A DNA stretch of 15,301 nucleotides from an uncultured Clostridium sp. (GTDB lineage: Bacteria > Bacillota > Clostridia > Lachnospirales > Lachnospiraceae): NCBI GenBank assembly GCA_900553925.1, contig USFH01000034.1, positions 1 to 15,301 of the forward strand. The letters run 5' to 3'. The notes under the pieces are model-generated. The model had not been told where the DNA came from and searched no databases. It worked only from the letters and a program-made list of their open reading frames with translations. Below are positions 8,189 through 15,275 of the stretch, piece by piece (the first letter of the stretch is position 1; each line of letters opens with the position of its first letter). A program made the translations under genes and the position numbers.

Positions 8189-8227
8189 TCAGGAATCCAT
8201 GACTAATTCCTGACAAAATTCCTGTCA
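8189..8227 (-). promoter_or_regulatory. Stem-loop and direct repeat upstream of the FNT gene
   Basis: In the 97-bp gap between the M29 peptidase and FNT genes, TCAGGAAT (8189-8196) and ATTCCTGA (8206-8213) form a perfect 8-bp inverted repeat with a 9-nt loop. One arm is then repeated directly: ATTCCTGACA (8206-8215) and ATTCCTGTCA (8218-8227), 9/10 identical. No T-run follows on either strand. Three copies of an AGGAAT core could be an operator or an RNA hairpin. A weak promoter-like pair (TAGTCA, 18 bp, TATAGA on the minus strand) overlaps it. Function is not established. Confidence 0.4.
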
Positions 8228-8235
8228 TAACGCGC

Positions 8236-10332
8236 TTACTGTAATGCTTCATTCAACGCTTCCGTACCCGGAAGCACGAATCTTCCGTCTTCAATGATTG
8301 CCGTCTTCGTACCATCCGATTTTACTGCATAGATTCCGCCGATCTCCTCATAAGGGATCGTAATATCGGTATGGCAGTTGAAATATGCACCTGCCCGTGC
8401 CTCTTTGTCCTCGGAATTCCGGAGCGCAGAGCACTCATTTTCTTTGGCAACAATCTCTCTGCCGTCCGGGTTATACAGGCGGCTGTCCTCGCTGTAGCTG
8501 TAACAGGTATCACCGACTGCAAAATGCGGTCCCATCTTCTCTACGATCAGAATCGGGAGCTTGTATAAGATATCGTATTTTCTTGCCATCGCATATGCCG
8601 TCGTGTTCGTGCCGATCGCAAATTCTCCGATCGGAAGTGTCTCATGATGGAACAGCAGATTCTCCTTGATAAACCGCTTGTTCTCTGTCTCGTCCTCGAA
8701 GTTCTTACAGGTGTAATCCGCGACCTTTCCGTCCTTGAATGTAAGTTTCAGATCTGTGTATTTTAATTCATTCAGATATACCTGACTTACATGCAGCGTT
8801 CCCTCCGTGCCATTGAGTACCGGAGAAGTAAATACTTCGCCGAGCGGGATATTCACATCTGCCAGACAGTTCTCGAAGTTTGTCTGTGTCTTTCTGTCGA
8901 TCTTGTGCAGCATCACTTTCATGTCCGTCTGGTTGCCATCCTTGCCAAGCACCTGCACATATTGCGCGTCATCAAGGCAGTCAATCATCGTCTGCTGGAT
9001 GGATTTGTATTTCTCATTATCAAGCGTATTGACTTCCACAACAGCATCGAAGATCTCCTCGAAATCCGCACCAATCTCCGGGATTGGATATGCGATGATC
9101 GTGAAGCTGTACTGATCGTGCGGAATGTAGCGGTTTGTGATCTCCGCTGCCTTCGACCCATATTCCACAGACATCTTCTGCTGCTTGTCGGATAATTTCC
9201 AGACTGTCGGCTTCGTCTGTGGAGCAAACGGCTCTTCGCCGAACACTTCAATGACCGCAGGTCCTGCATAGACACGGGCAGCTTCTTTCTCCTGCTCATA
9301 GGTCTGCTCCATGACTTCGAGCTTACGCTCCATGTACGCACGGTCGAAGAAGACTGCATCATCCCCTGCATGGTCATACTCATACTGCTTGTTCGCCGGT
9401 GTCGCAGCGTATCCGGTACGGATTGTTCCCTTCCGGTTCATACGGCTGACCGGATACCGGAACAAAATCACAGACAATCCTTCCTGCTCGAACATGCGGA
9501 TTGCCGCTTTCACCATGCGCTCCTGTCCGATCGCATAGCGGATATTGACAGTTTTTTTCGGGCTGATATCGATTCGCATCGTCTCAAAGCCCTTGATAAA
9601 GCCCTGCACATACGTGCGTGCGAGACTTTCGATTTTCTCCTCCGGAAGCTTCGCTAAATACTGTGCCATCCGGAGCTCATTTTCACCGATATATTCACCA
9701 TACGCATACAGATAATCCGGTGTTGTAAGATCACTCTGCATGATGATGTCATATGCAAATGGGTTCACACATGTAACCGTCTCCCGGATTCTCCTTGATA
9801 CAAGCACATCCGCATAGTCATACATATAGTAATAGATAGCTTCTTTGATCTCCTTCTCGTCCGGAAGCTTCTCATCCACGGATGCGATAAAGATCCCATA
9901 CACCTCTAAGAAAAGCTCCATCAGGGAAACCATCGCCTGCATCTCATCCTCATACGCGTACGCAATCATAGCACGGATCTCCGCGTATAACATGCATAAA
10001 TATTTTCCATATTCACCAAGTTTTTCCACCGCATAATCCGGATTTGCAAAGCTTTCCTCATAATGCTCCGGTAAGATATCCGCATATAAATTGTGATTGA
10101 TCTCCTGTAATTTTGAAAGCGGAAGGTTGATCTTACCCGGCTGTGACACGATCTGGTACACGTCATACACATACAGAATGAATTCCGCCACACTATCAAA
10201 ATACGTTTTAAGCTTCTGCGCGCCTGCATCCATCTGCGCAAGTGTGTCCCAGATTGGCTGATCCTCTTCCTTTATTTCACTGATTCGTTCTATCGCAAGC
10301 TGCATACGCTCCTGCAAATCTGCGTCGTTCAT
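8236..10332 (-). CDS. M29-family metallo-aminopeptidase with long N-terminal extension
   Basis: The 698-residue product has an aminopeptidase T (peptidase M29) domain in its C-terminal part. Candidate metal ligands appear in the family order: E499 (NIPLGEVFTSP), E570 (LPIGEFAIGTN), H603 and Y611 (GPHFAVGDTCY), and H654 and D656 (NCHTDI). The M29 core appears to start near residue 262 (TVNIRYAIGQERMVKAAIRM), leaving about 255 N-terminal residues that are helical, acidic and Tyr-rich and that I do not recognise. Classic AmpT/AmpS enzymes are about 400-410 residues. The enzyme would remove N-terminal residues from peptides in the cytosol; no signal peptide is present. TAGGAGG lies 5 nt from the ATG. 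It begins 27 bp behind a small membrane-protein gene. His-to-Tyr spacing is one longer than I recall for the Thermus enzyme, so the Tyr assignment is tentative. Confidence 0.85.
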   Translation of the reverse strand: MNDADLQERMQLAIERISEIKEEDQPIWDTLAQMDAGAQKLKTYFDSVAEFILYVYDVYQIVSQPGKINLPLSKLQEINHNLYADILPEHYEESFANPDYAVEKLGEYGKYLCMLYAEIRAMIAYAYEDEMQAMVSLMELFLEVYGIFIASVDEKLPDEKEIKEAIYYYMYDYADVLVSRRIRETVTCVNPFAYDIIMQSDLTTPDYLYAYGEYIGENELRMAQYLAKLPEEKIESLARTYVQGFIKGFETMRIDISPKKTVNIRYAIGQERMVKAAIRMFEQEGLSVILFRYPVSRMNRKGTIRTGYAATPANKQYEYDHAGDDAVFFDRAYMERKLEVMEQTYEQEKEAARVYAGPAVIEVFGEEPFAPQTKPTVWKLSDKQQKMSVEYGSKAAEITNRYIPHDQYSFTIIAYPIPEIGADFEEIFDAVVEVNTLDNEKYKSIQQTMIDCLDDAQYVQVLGKDGNQTDMKVMLHKIDRKTQTNFENCLADVNIPLGEVFTSPVLNGTEGTLHVSQVYLNELKYTDLKLTFKDGKVADYTCKNFEDETENKRFIKENLLFHHETLPIGEFAIGTNTTAYAMARKYDILYKLPILIVEKMGPHFAVGDTCYSYSEDSRLYNPDGREIVAKENECSALRNSEDKEARAGAYFNCHTDITIPYEEIGGIYAVKSDGTKTAIIEDGRFVLPGTEALNEALQ

Positions 10333-10359
10333 AGTTTCCTCCTACCTCGTCCGAAGACT

Positions 10360-10689
10360 TTAAAATCTGCCTAATAAAATGATTATGACCGGAACCACAA
10401 AGGATACGATGTTCAGCCAGATGGAGATCCGCTTGCCACGCACGCCGCCCTTCTGGGACTGCAGACCCATGCGTGCAAAGATCTCTCCGACGATAGACAG
10501 CAGCATGGCGATGATGTAAAGCATGCCGAACACCTCCGGCACATGCCCCGCCGTCGCAATGGACACAATCACACTGACAACCTCGATCGTAAGTGCGATT
10601 CCACCCATACAGTCTGCGATGATTGTATCGCCCGCAAACGATGAATCTGTAAAATAATATCTTCGTTTCTTGAACAAACCCATAATCAT
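10360..10689 (-). CDS. Small membrane protein, three predicted helices (possibly DUF6142-like)
   Basis: The 109-residue product has a basic, aromatic N-terminus (GLFKKRRYYFTDSSFAGD) followed by three hydrophobic segments at about 26-46, 52-72 and 88-107, separated by a short AGHVPE loop and a basic loop (QKGGVRGKR). The layout resembles small Lachnospiraceae membrane proteins annotated DUF6142, but this is from memory and tentative. The ATG directly follows the pyrD stop codon (TAAATG) and no Shine-Dalgarno sequence is visible; a second ATG two codons later is an alternative start. Expression therefore probably depends on translational coupling to pyrD. I do not know its function; a role with the membrane-associated dihydroorotate dehydrogenase is speculation. 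Confidence 0.75.
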   Translation of the reverse strand: MIMGLFKKRRYYFTDSSFAGDTIIADCMGGIALTIEVVSVIVSIATAGHVPEVFGMLYIIAMLLSIVGEIFARMGLQSQKGGVRGKRISIWLNIVSFVVPVIIILLGRF

Positions 10690-11592
10690 TTATTTTACAC
10701 AGCCAATCAGGGAGTTGATATCCTCTACCCCGTTTGCCTGCATATATTCCTCAATTCCTTTTATAATCTCAACCGTTGCATATGGATTGTGGAAATTCGC
10801 TGTTCCGACCGCAACTGCAGTCGCGCCGGCCATGATCATTTCCAGTGCATCCTCGGTATTCATCACGCCGCCCATACCGATAATCGGCAGCTTCACGGCA
10901 TTTGCCACCTGATATACCATACGCACCGCGATCGGATGGATTGCCGGGCCGGACACACCCGCTGTCTTGTTTGCAACTGCAAATGCGCGGCGCTTTATAT
11001 CAATCTTCATTCCGGTCAAAGTGTTGATCAGGGAAAGCGCATCACTTCCGGCTGCCTCGGCGGCCTTCGCCATCTCCGTAATATCTGTGACATTCGGAGA
11101 AAGCTTCATAATGATTGGCTGCTTCGCCTTCGCCTTGATTGCTTTCGTAATATCATAGAGTGCTTTTGGATCCTGTCCAAATGCAATACCACCCTCTTTC
11201 ACGTTCGGGCACGATACGTTGATCTCCAGAAGGTCAACCGGCTCATCGCCAAGCCGCTCCACAACGTCCAGATAATCTTCGGTGCTTTTCCCACACACAT
11301 TGACGATAATCTTCGTATCCTTCTCCTTTAAGAATGGAATATCCCGCTTCACAAATGTATCAATTCCCGGATTCTGCAATCCAATCGCATTCATCATGCC
11401 ACCGTAGGTCTCAGCCACACGCGGTGTCGGGTTCCCCGGCCACGGAACATTCGCTACGCCCTTTGTCGTTACCGCTCCAAGGAGATTTAAGTCTACGAAC
11501 TCGTCGTATTCCATACCGGAACCAAATGTACCGGATGCAACGGTAATCGGATTCTTAAGCTCCACACCTGCAATACTTACCTTTGTATTCAT
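10690..11592 (-). CDS. pyrD: Dihydroorotate dehydrogenase B, catalytic subunit
   Basis: The 300-residue product is a class 1B FMN enzyme (PyrDB). NVSCPNVKEGG (126-135) contains the active-site base Cys128, characteristic of class 1 rather than the serine of class 2. ASGTFGSG (19-26), NAIGLQNPG (68-76), SLINTLTG (187-194) and GMGGVMNTEDAL (239-250) are the FMN and orotate sites. It oxidises dihydroorotate to orotate, passing electrons via FMN to the FAD and 2Fe-2S cluster of PyrK and on to NAD+. I chose the ATG at 11592, which overlaps the pyrK stop (TGATG) and has GGAGGTG 8 nt upstream, over an in-frame ATG at 11637 that would add 15 unrelated residues. The overlap fits equimolar synthesis of the PyrD2-PyrK2 complex. 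Confidence 0.97.
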   Translation of the reverse strand: MNTKVSIAGVELKNPITVASGTFGSGMEYDEFVDLNLLGAVTTKGVANVPWPGNPTPRVAETYGGMMNAIGLQNPGIDTFVKRDIPFLKEKDTKIIVNVCGKSTEDYLDVVERLGDEPVDLLEINVSCPNVKEGGIAFGQDPKALYDITKAIKAKAKQPIIMKLSPNVTDITEMAKAAEAAGSDALSLINTLTGMKIDIKRRAFAVANKTAGVSGPAIHPIAVRMVYQVANAVKLPIIGMGGVMNTEDALEMIMAGATAVAVGTANFHNPYATVEIIKGIEEYMQANGVEDINSLIGCVK

Positions 11593-12356
11593 CAAAGCTC
11601 CACCTCCTCGGCATAAAACACAGGGCCATCCTTGCATACACGCTTATTCTTCACCTGTGAATGGTCGTCAATCTCCTTCGACTTGCATACGCAGGCAAGG
11701 CAGGCACCCACACCGCATGCCATACGCTCTTCTAAGGATAACTGTGCTTCGATGCCATGTTCTAGTGCATAACTCTGAATCGCACGAAGCATCGGTGTTG
11801 GTCCACAGGCATAGATTTCTGTGCCTTCGATGCCGTACTCGCGAATTGCATCCATAACCGTTCCTTTGACGCCGATCGTGCCGTTGTCGCTGGATTTGTA
11901 AACGGTACCATATGGTTCAAATTCCTCGGATAAGAATTCCTCATCACGGAATCCAAGCACGATGGACTTCTCGCATGTAAGCTCTTTCGCAAGCTGCAGC
12001 ATCGGTGGAATACCGATTCCGCCACCGATCAGGATCGCCTTCTTATCTTTCTTCGTAAATCCGTTTCCGAGTGGTCCGAGTATCGTGATCGTATGATCGG
12101 AGGTAAGCTGTGAAAATTCCTTTGTGCCCTTTCCTGCAATACGATATACAATCCGGAGTGTACCTGCTGCACGGTCAATCTCACACAGACTGATCGGACG
12201 CGGAAGCAACTTACTTCCGTCTGCGGAATACAAGTCAATAAACTGTCCCGGTACTGCCTGGCTGGCAATCTCCGGTGCCTGTATCACCATTGAATATATA
12301 TCTGTGGCGATCTCGTCCTGACGGACGATCTTCGCCTCCATCTTTATCTTTCCCAT
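11592..12356 (-). CDS. pyrK: Dihydroorotate dehydrogenase B, electron-transfer subunit
   Basis: The 254-residue product is a ferredoxin-reductase-type subunit. It has an FAD-binding RPISLCEID motif (53-61), a nucleotide-binding GGGIGIPPML (111-120), a YACGPTPML NAD-site motif (182-190) and a C-terminal 2Fe-2S site with Cys214, 219, 222 and 241 (CGVGACLAC ... CKDGPVF). It takes electrons from PyrD FMN and reduces NAD+. The ATG follows AAGAGGAG at 6 nt. The stop overlaps the pyrD ATG. Upstream lies the 374-bp repeat-bearing gap after pyrF, so pyrKD could be controlled separately from pyrCF. Confidence 0.97.
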   Translation of the reverse strand: MGKIKMEAKIVRQDEIATDIYSMVIQAPEIASQAVPGQFIDLYSADGSKLLPRPISLCEIDRAAGTLRIVYRIAGKGTKEFSQLTSDHTITILGPLGNGFTKKDKKAILIGGGIGIPPMLQLAKELTCEKSIVLGFRDEEFLSEEFEPYGTVYKSSDNGTIGVKGTVMDAIREYGIEGTEIYACGPTPMLRAIQSYALEHGIEAQLSLEERMACGVGACLACVCKSKEIDDHSQVKNKRVCKDGPVFYAEEVEL

Positions 12357-12500
12357 TTTCGACTCCTCTTATCTTTGTAATTGTGAAACAAATCTATGTT
12401 TTGCCGTGGCATGTATTTCCATACACTTCATGCCCATATCATGTATTGGAACTAAGAAGTGCTAGATGTTCTGCACTACTCATTTTTACCTGACGCAACC

Positions 12501-12534
12501 GCCGCCAATTCGCCATCCTTGGCTCAGTGGCGGC
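12501..12534. repeat. GC-rich hairpin in the centre of the pyrF-pyrK element
   Basis: GCCGCCA (12501-12507) pairs with TGGCGGC (12528-12534), closing a 20-nt loop that itself contains GCCA/TGGC. It sits in the centre of the large inverted repeat and would form a second-level stem in the transcript. Confidence 0.6.
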
Positions 12535-12536
12535 TT

Positions 12537-12557
12537 GTTTGAACATCGTGTTCAAAC
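12537..12557. repeat. Perfect 9-bp hairpin in the centre of the pyrF-pyrK element
   Basis: GTTTGAACA (12537-12545) is followed by a 3-nt loop and its exact complement (12549-12557). There is no T-run on either side, so it is not a standard terminator. It directly follows the GC-rich hairpin, and the pyrC leader holds a similarly built 9-3-9 hairpin at 15181-15201. Confidence 0.75.
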
Positions 12558-12730
12558 ATTGCTGACCACAAGCAGAACATCAAGAACTTCTAAGTTCCAA
12601 ACATATGATATCGTGCATAAATGTGTATGGAAACACATGCCATCTACAGCCATCTACATTATGAATCTGTTTCACAATTACATTTATACACATCTACTAA
12701 AATGTATCGATAAATCTGCTGCCTTATTTA

Positions 12731-13657
12731 TTAGCGGTTTGCTCTGGCGCCGTTAATGTCGGCGATCATGTCCTTGACTGCCTGGCGGCTCGCATCTGCA
12801 TATCCGGTCTCACCGAAGGATGCGTATTTGTCCTGCTTATACGCAGCGATGATGCCACGGGAAGAGTTGACGATCGCACCAAGTCCATCCGGATTGAAGT
12901 AATGTACGAGATCTGCTGCCTTACCGCCCTGCGCACCGTAGCCCGGTACGAGGATGTATGTCTTCGGCATCAGCTTCCGGAGTACCTTACCCATTTCAGG
13001 GTATGTCGCACCAACCACACATCCGACATTGCTGTATGTATCGCCCATGCAGGCTTCACCCCACTCAACGACCTTCTCAGCGACAAGCTCATACAATGGA
13101 CGGCCATTAATAAGCTGATCCTGGAACTCACCGGAAGATGGATTGGATGTCTTCACGAGTACGAAAATACCCTTGTTGTACTGCTTGCATACATCCACAA
13201 ATGGCTTCACACCATCGGTTCCAAGATATGGGTTGACAGTCACGAAATCCTCGTCAAATCCGGCATATTCCTTGCTTCCAACCTGAACTTTTCCCAGGTG
13301 TCCGACTGCATATGCAGTGGATGTGGAGCCGATGTCACCACGCTTGATGTCACCGATGATTACAAGTCCCTTCTCCTTTGCATACGCACATGTCTTGTGG
13401 AATGCGATAAGTCCCTCGATTCCAAACTGCTCATACATTGCGATCTGCGGTTTTACTGCCGGAATCAGATCGTAAGTTGCATCGATAATGCCTTTATTGT
13501 ACTCCCAGATTGCCTCGGCTGCACCTTTTAAGGTCTCTCCATACTCAGAAAATGCTTTCTTCTGGATATACTCTGGTACATAGGAAAGCATCGGGTCTAA
13601 TCCAACTACGATCGGCGCGTCCTTTTTCTCAATCTGTGCTACTAATTCGTTAATCAT
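12731..13657 (-). CDS. pyrF: Orotidine 5'-phosphate decarboxylase (long, type 2 PyrF)
   Basis: The 308-residue product is of the longer OMP decarboxylase subfamily (about 270-310 residues, against about 230-240 for the short form). It has GLDPML (19-24), VKPQIAMYE (68-76), the catalytic D-x-K-x2-D set D103, K105 and D108 in GDIKRGDIGST, then TVNPYLGTDG (140-149), VLVKTSNPSS (166-175), GATYPEMG (216-223) and VPGYGAQGG (237-245). It decarboxylates OMP to UMP, the last step of de novo UMP synthesis. TAGGAGG lies 8 nt before the ATG. It starts 49 bp behind pyrC and is followed by the large inverted repeat. Confidence 0.97.
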   Translation of the reverse strand: MINELVAQIEKKDAPIVVGLDPMLSYVPEYIQKKAFSEYGETLKGAAEAIWEYNKGIIDATYDLIPAVKPQIAMYEQFGIEGLIAFHKTCAYAKEKGLVIIGDIKRGDIGSTSTAYAVGHLGKVQVGSKEYAGFDEDFVTVNPYLGTDGVKPFVDVCKQYNKGIFVLVKTSNPSSGEFQDQLINGRPLYELVAEKVVEWGEACMGDTYSNVGCVVGATYPEMGKVLRKLMPKTYILVPGYGAQGGKAADLVHYFNPDGLGAIVNSSRGIIAAYKQDKYASFGETGYADASRQAVKDMIADINGARANR

Positions 13658-13706
13658 TTATTTGTCCTCCTAATAATTTGTGCCCTCACATTCGCTCGGC
13701 GGTCTC

Positions 13707-15026
13707 CTACTGGTCTTCTATAATTGCCCCATTATAGCGGAGCTCACCATCTACGATGGTCGTCAGAACTTTTCCAACCAATGTCTGTCCGGTATATGGG
13801 GTATTGTGTCCCTTCGATTCAAACTTGACCGGATCAACGACCCATGTTTCTTCCGGATCGAAGATTACGATATCCGCCTTCGCTCCAGGTGTCAGTCTTC
13901 CGTACTTCTCATCGATGCCGATGATCTTCGCCGGATTGTAGCTCATCTTCGTCGCCATATCCATAATATCCATAAGGCCCGGTGCTACAAGCGCCGTATA
14001 TGTAAGCGCTGCAGAAGTCTCTAATCCGACGATTCCAAATGGTGCTTTATCGAAGAACTGAGCCTTCTCTTCTGCGGAATGTGGTGCATGATCGGTAGAG
14101 ATTGCCGGCATCGTTCCATCTACCAGGCCTTCCACCAGCGCCTTTACATCCTTCTCTGTCCGAAGTGGCGGATTCATCTTGTAGTTGCTATCCGCTTCCT
14201 TGATATCTGCATCCGTCAATGTGAAATGATGTGGACAGACCTCCGCTGTGACATGTGCGCCAAGCCGCTTCGCCATCCGCATAAGCTCGACAGTACCAAT
14301 CGTCGAACAATGGCAGATATGAAGCTTCGCCCCTGTCTCATGTGCGAGGAAAATATCACGTGCCGTGATGACATCCTCCACGGAATTCGGGATTCCCGGC
14401 ACACCGAACTTCTCCGATGCCACACCCTCATTCAACACGCCTGTTCCAACAAGATCCTTGTCCTCGCAGTGTGCCATGATCACAGCGCCAAGTTCAGCAG
14501 CCTTCTTCATAGCCTCGCGGTACACGCGGATATCCATGACACTCTTGCCATCCTCGGAAAATGCGACTGCACCTGCCTTTAACATGGCTTCCATATCAAC
14601 AAGCTCTTTTCCCTCCATGCCTTTCGTGATGGAGGAAAGCTGCTTCACATGCACATACGCATGCTCCGCACGTTTTAAAATATCCTGCAGCACTTCCACA
14701 TTATCGACAACCGGCTTTGTATTCGGCATCGCACAGACTGTCGTCACACCACCCGCTGCTGCCGCACGCGATCCGGTGATGATATCCTCCTTGTATGTCA
14801 GTCCCGGATCCCGGAAATGCACATGCAGATCGATAAATCCCGGCATGACATATTTACCTTTTGCATCAATCACAAGATGTCCGTTTACCTGTGCTTCATG
14901 GTAATCTGCCTGCTCACCGCGGCTTCGCACATATATCTTCTTTATACAATCCTGTTCAATCAATACGTCTGCGATCTCATGCAATCCGGTTGCAGGATCG
15001 ACGACGTGACCATCCATTATAAGCAT
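13707..15026 (-). CDS. pyrC: Dihydroorotase (class I)
   Basis: The 439-residue product is a class I amidohydrolase-type dihydroorotase of normal length. Zinc ligands are visible as H68 and H70 (DLHVHFRDPG), D158 (FSEDG, the bridging Asp of class I enzymes in place of a carboxylated Lys), H186 (AHCED), H239 (HICHCST) and catalytic D312 (STDHAPH). NPPLRTEKD (285-293) is a further family motif. It cyclises carbamoyl-aspartate to dihydroorotate. AATAGGAGG lies 7 nt before the ATG at 15026. It precedes pyrF by 49 bp. Class I enzymes sometimes need PyrB as partner; pyrB is not within the window and would be expected nearby if the operon continues upstream. Confidence 0.97.
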   Translation of the reverse strand: MLIMDGHVVDPATGLHEIADVLIEQDCIKKIYVRSRGEQADYHEAQVNGHLVIDAKGKYVMPGFIDLHVHFRDPGLTYKEDIITGSRAAAAGGVTTVCAMPNTKPVVDNVEVLQDILKRAEHAYVHVKQLSSITKGMEGKELVDMEAMLKAGAVAFSEDGKSVMDIRVYREAMKKAAELGAVIMAHCEDKDLVGTGVLNEGVASEKFGVPGIPNSVEDVITARDIFLAHETGAKLHICHCSTIGTVELMRMAKRLGAHVTAEVCPHHFTLTDADIKEADSNYKMNPPLRTEKDVKALVEGLVDGTMPAISTDHAPHSAEEKAQFFDKAPFGIVGLETSAALTYTALVAPGLMDIMDMATKMSYNPAKIIGIDEKYGRLTPGAKADIVIFDPEETWVVDPVKFESKGHNTPYTGQTLVGKVLTTIVDGELRYNGAIIEDQ

Positions 15027-15059
15027 TGTGTTCCTCCTATTATGTTAATAATCATCCTC

Positions 15060-15072
15060 GTAATTGCGAAAC
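15060..15072. repeat. Copy of the pyrF-pyrK element end motif, before pyrC
   Basis: GTAATTGCGAAAC here differs by one base from GTAATTGTGAAAC at 12377-12389. Both copies have the same orientation and lie a short way upstream of a gene start (pyrC and pyrK). The similarity runs a little further on the gene side. It may mark the end of a second member of the same repeat family. Confidence 0.5.
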
Positions 15073-15167
15073 CATATACAGTGTTGAACAAGTTATACAT
15101 CATTACGAATTCTATGCAGACACGCTCTCGGGTATCACCACATCGCTTCGCTCTGTGGCAGGTTGTC

Positions 15168-15207
15168 GGGCGCATCCTAAATATGAATCTTCGATTCATA
15201 TGCGCCC
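15168..15207. repeat. Compound hairpin in the pyrC leader
   Basis: An outer GGGCGC/GCGCCC stem (15168-15173, 15202-15207) encloses a perfect 9-bp stem ATATGAATC/GATTCATAT (15181-15189, 15193-15201) with a 3-nt loop; a one-sided bulge of 7 nt separates the two. No T-run follows on either strand. Confidence 0.75.
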
Positions 15208-15231
15208 TCCGCGCTCAGTTCATCACGCAGC

Positions 15232-15275
15232 GGTACTAAATTCACAGCAAACAAGTTTGCAGTTCATTAAGTACC
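15232..15275. repeat. 44-bp imperfect palindrome near the right edge
   Basis: Arms of 21 nt (GGTACT...GCAAAC and GTTTGC...AGTACC) around a 2-nt centre match at 17 of 21 positions. It belongs to the repeat-rich leader ahead of pyrC and probably continues a larger element beyond the window. Confidence 0.7.

Larger units (their letters stand above)
12376..12682. repeat. Large imperfect inverted repeat between pyrF and pyrK
   Basis: Left arm 12376-12474 and right arm 12572-12682 are imperfect inverted copies around a 97-nt centre. The outermost 15 bp match perfectly (TGTAATTGTGAAACA at 12376-12390 against its complement at 12668-12682). GGCATGTATTTCCATACAC (12408-12426) matches 12623-12641 at 18 of 19. 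The inner parts, ending in GATGTTCTGC (12465-12474 against 12572-12581), match well with a few mismatches and gaps. The right arm has an extra stretch with CATCTAC repeated (12641, 12651; a third copy at 12691 lies outside). No clear target-site duplication or coding sequence is seen. It could be a MITE-like palindromic element, a leader RNA structure controlling pyrKD, or both. Confidence 0.85.
12357..12730. other. Gene-free stretch between pyrF and pyrK
   Basis: This 374-bp stretch holds no credible gene. Most of it (12376-12682) is one imperfect inverted repeat with internal hairpins, described separately. The remaining flanks are the pyrK ribosome-binding site (12361-12370) and an AT-rich tail after the pyrF stop (12683-12730). 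I see no clear promoter and no intrinsic terminator with a T-run. Confidence 0.8.

Noticed and set aside
10789..11331. A 180-codon plus-strand open frame
   Set aside because: Antisense to pyrD, with no start signal or domain.
12537..12557. Rho-independent terminator after pyrF
   Set aside because: The 9-bp hairpin is perfect but no T-run follows on either strand, and the stem is not GC-rich.
12466..12756. A 96-codon plus-strand frame across the pyrF-pyrK gap
   Set aside because: It runs through the hairpins and right arm of the inverted repeat and into the end of pyrF antisense; composition follows the repeat, not a protein.
12902..13531. A 209-codon plus-strand open frame
   Set aside because: Antisense shadow of pyrF, with no recognisable domain.
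14365..14904. A 179-codon plus-strand open frame
   Set aside because: Antisense to pyrC; Ser/Thr-rich composition typical of a shadow frame.
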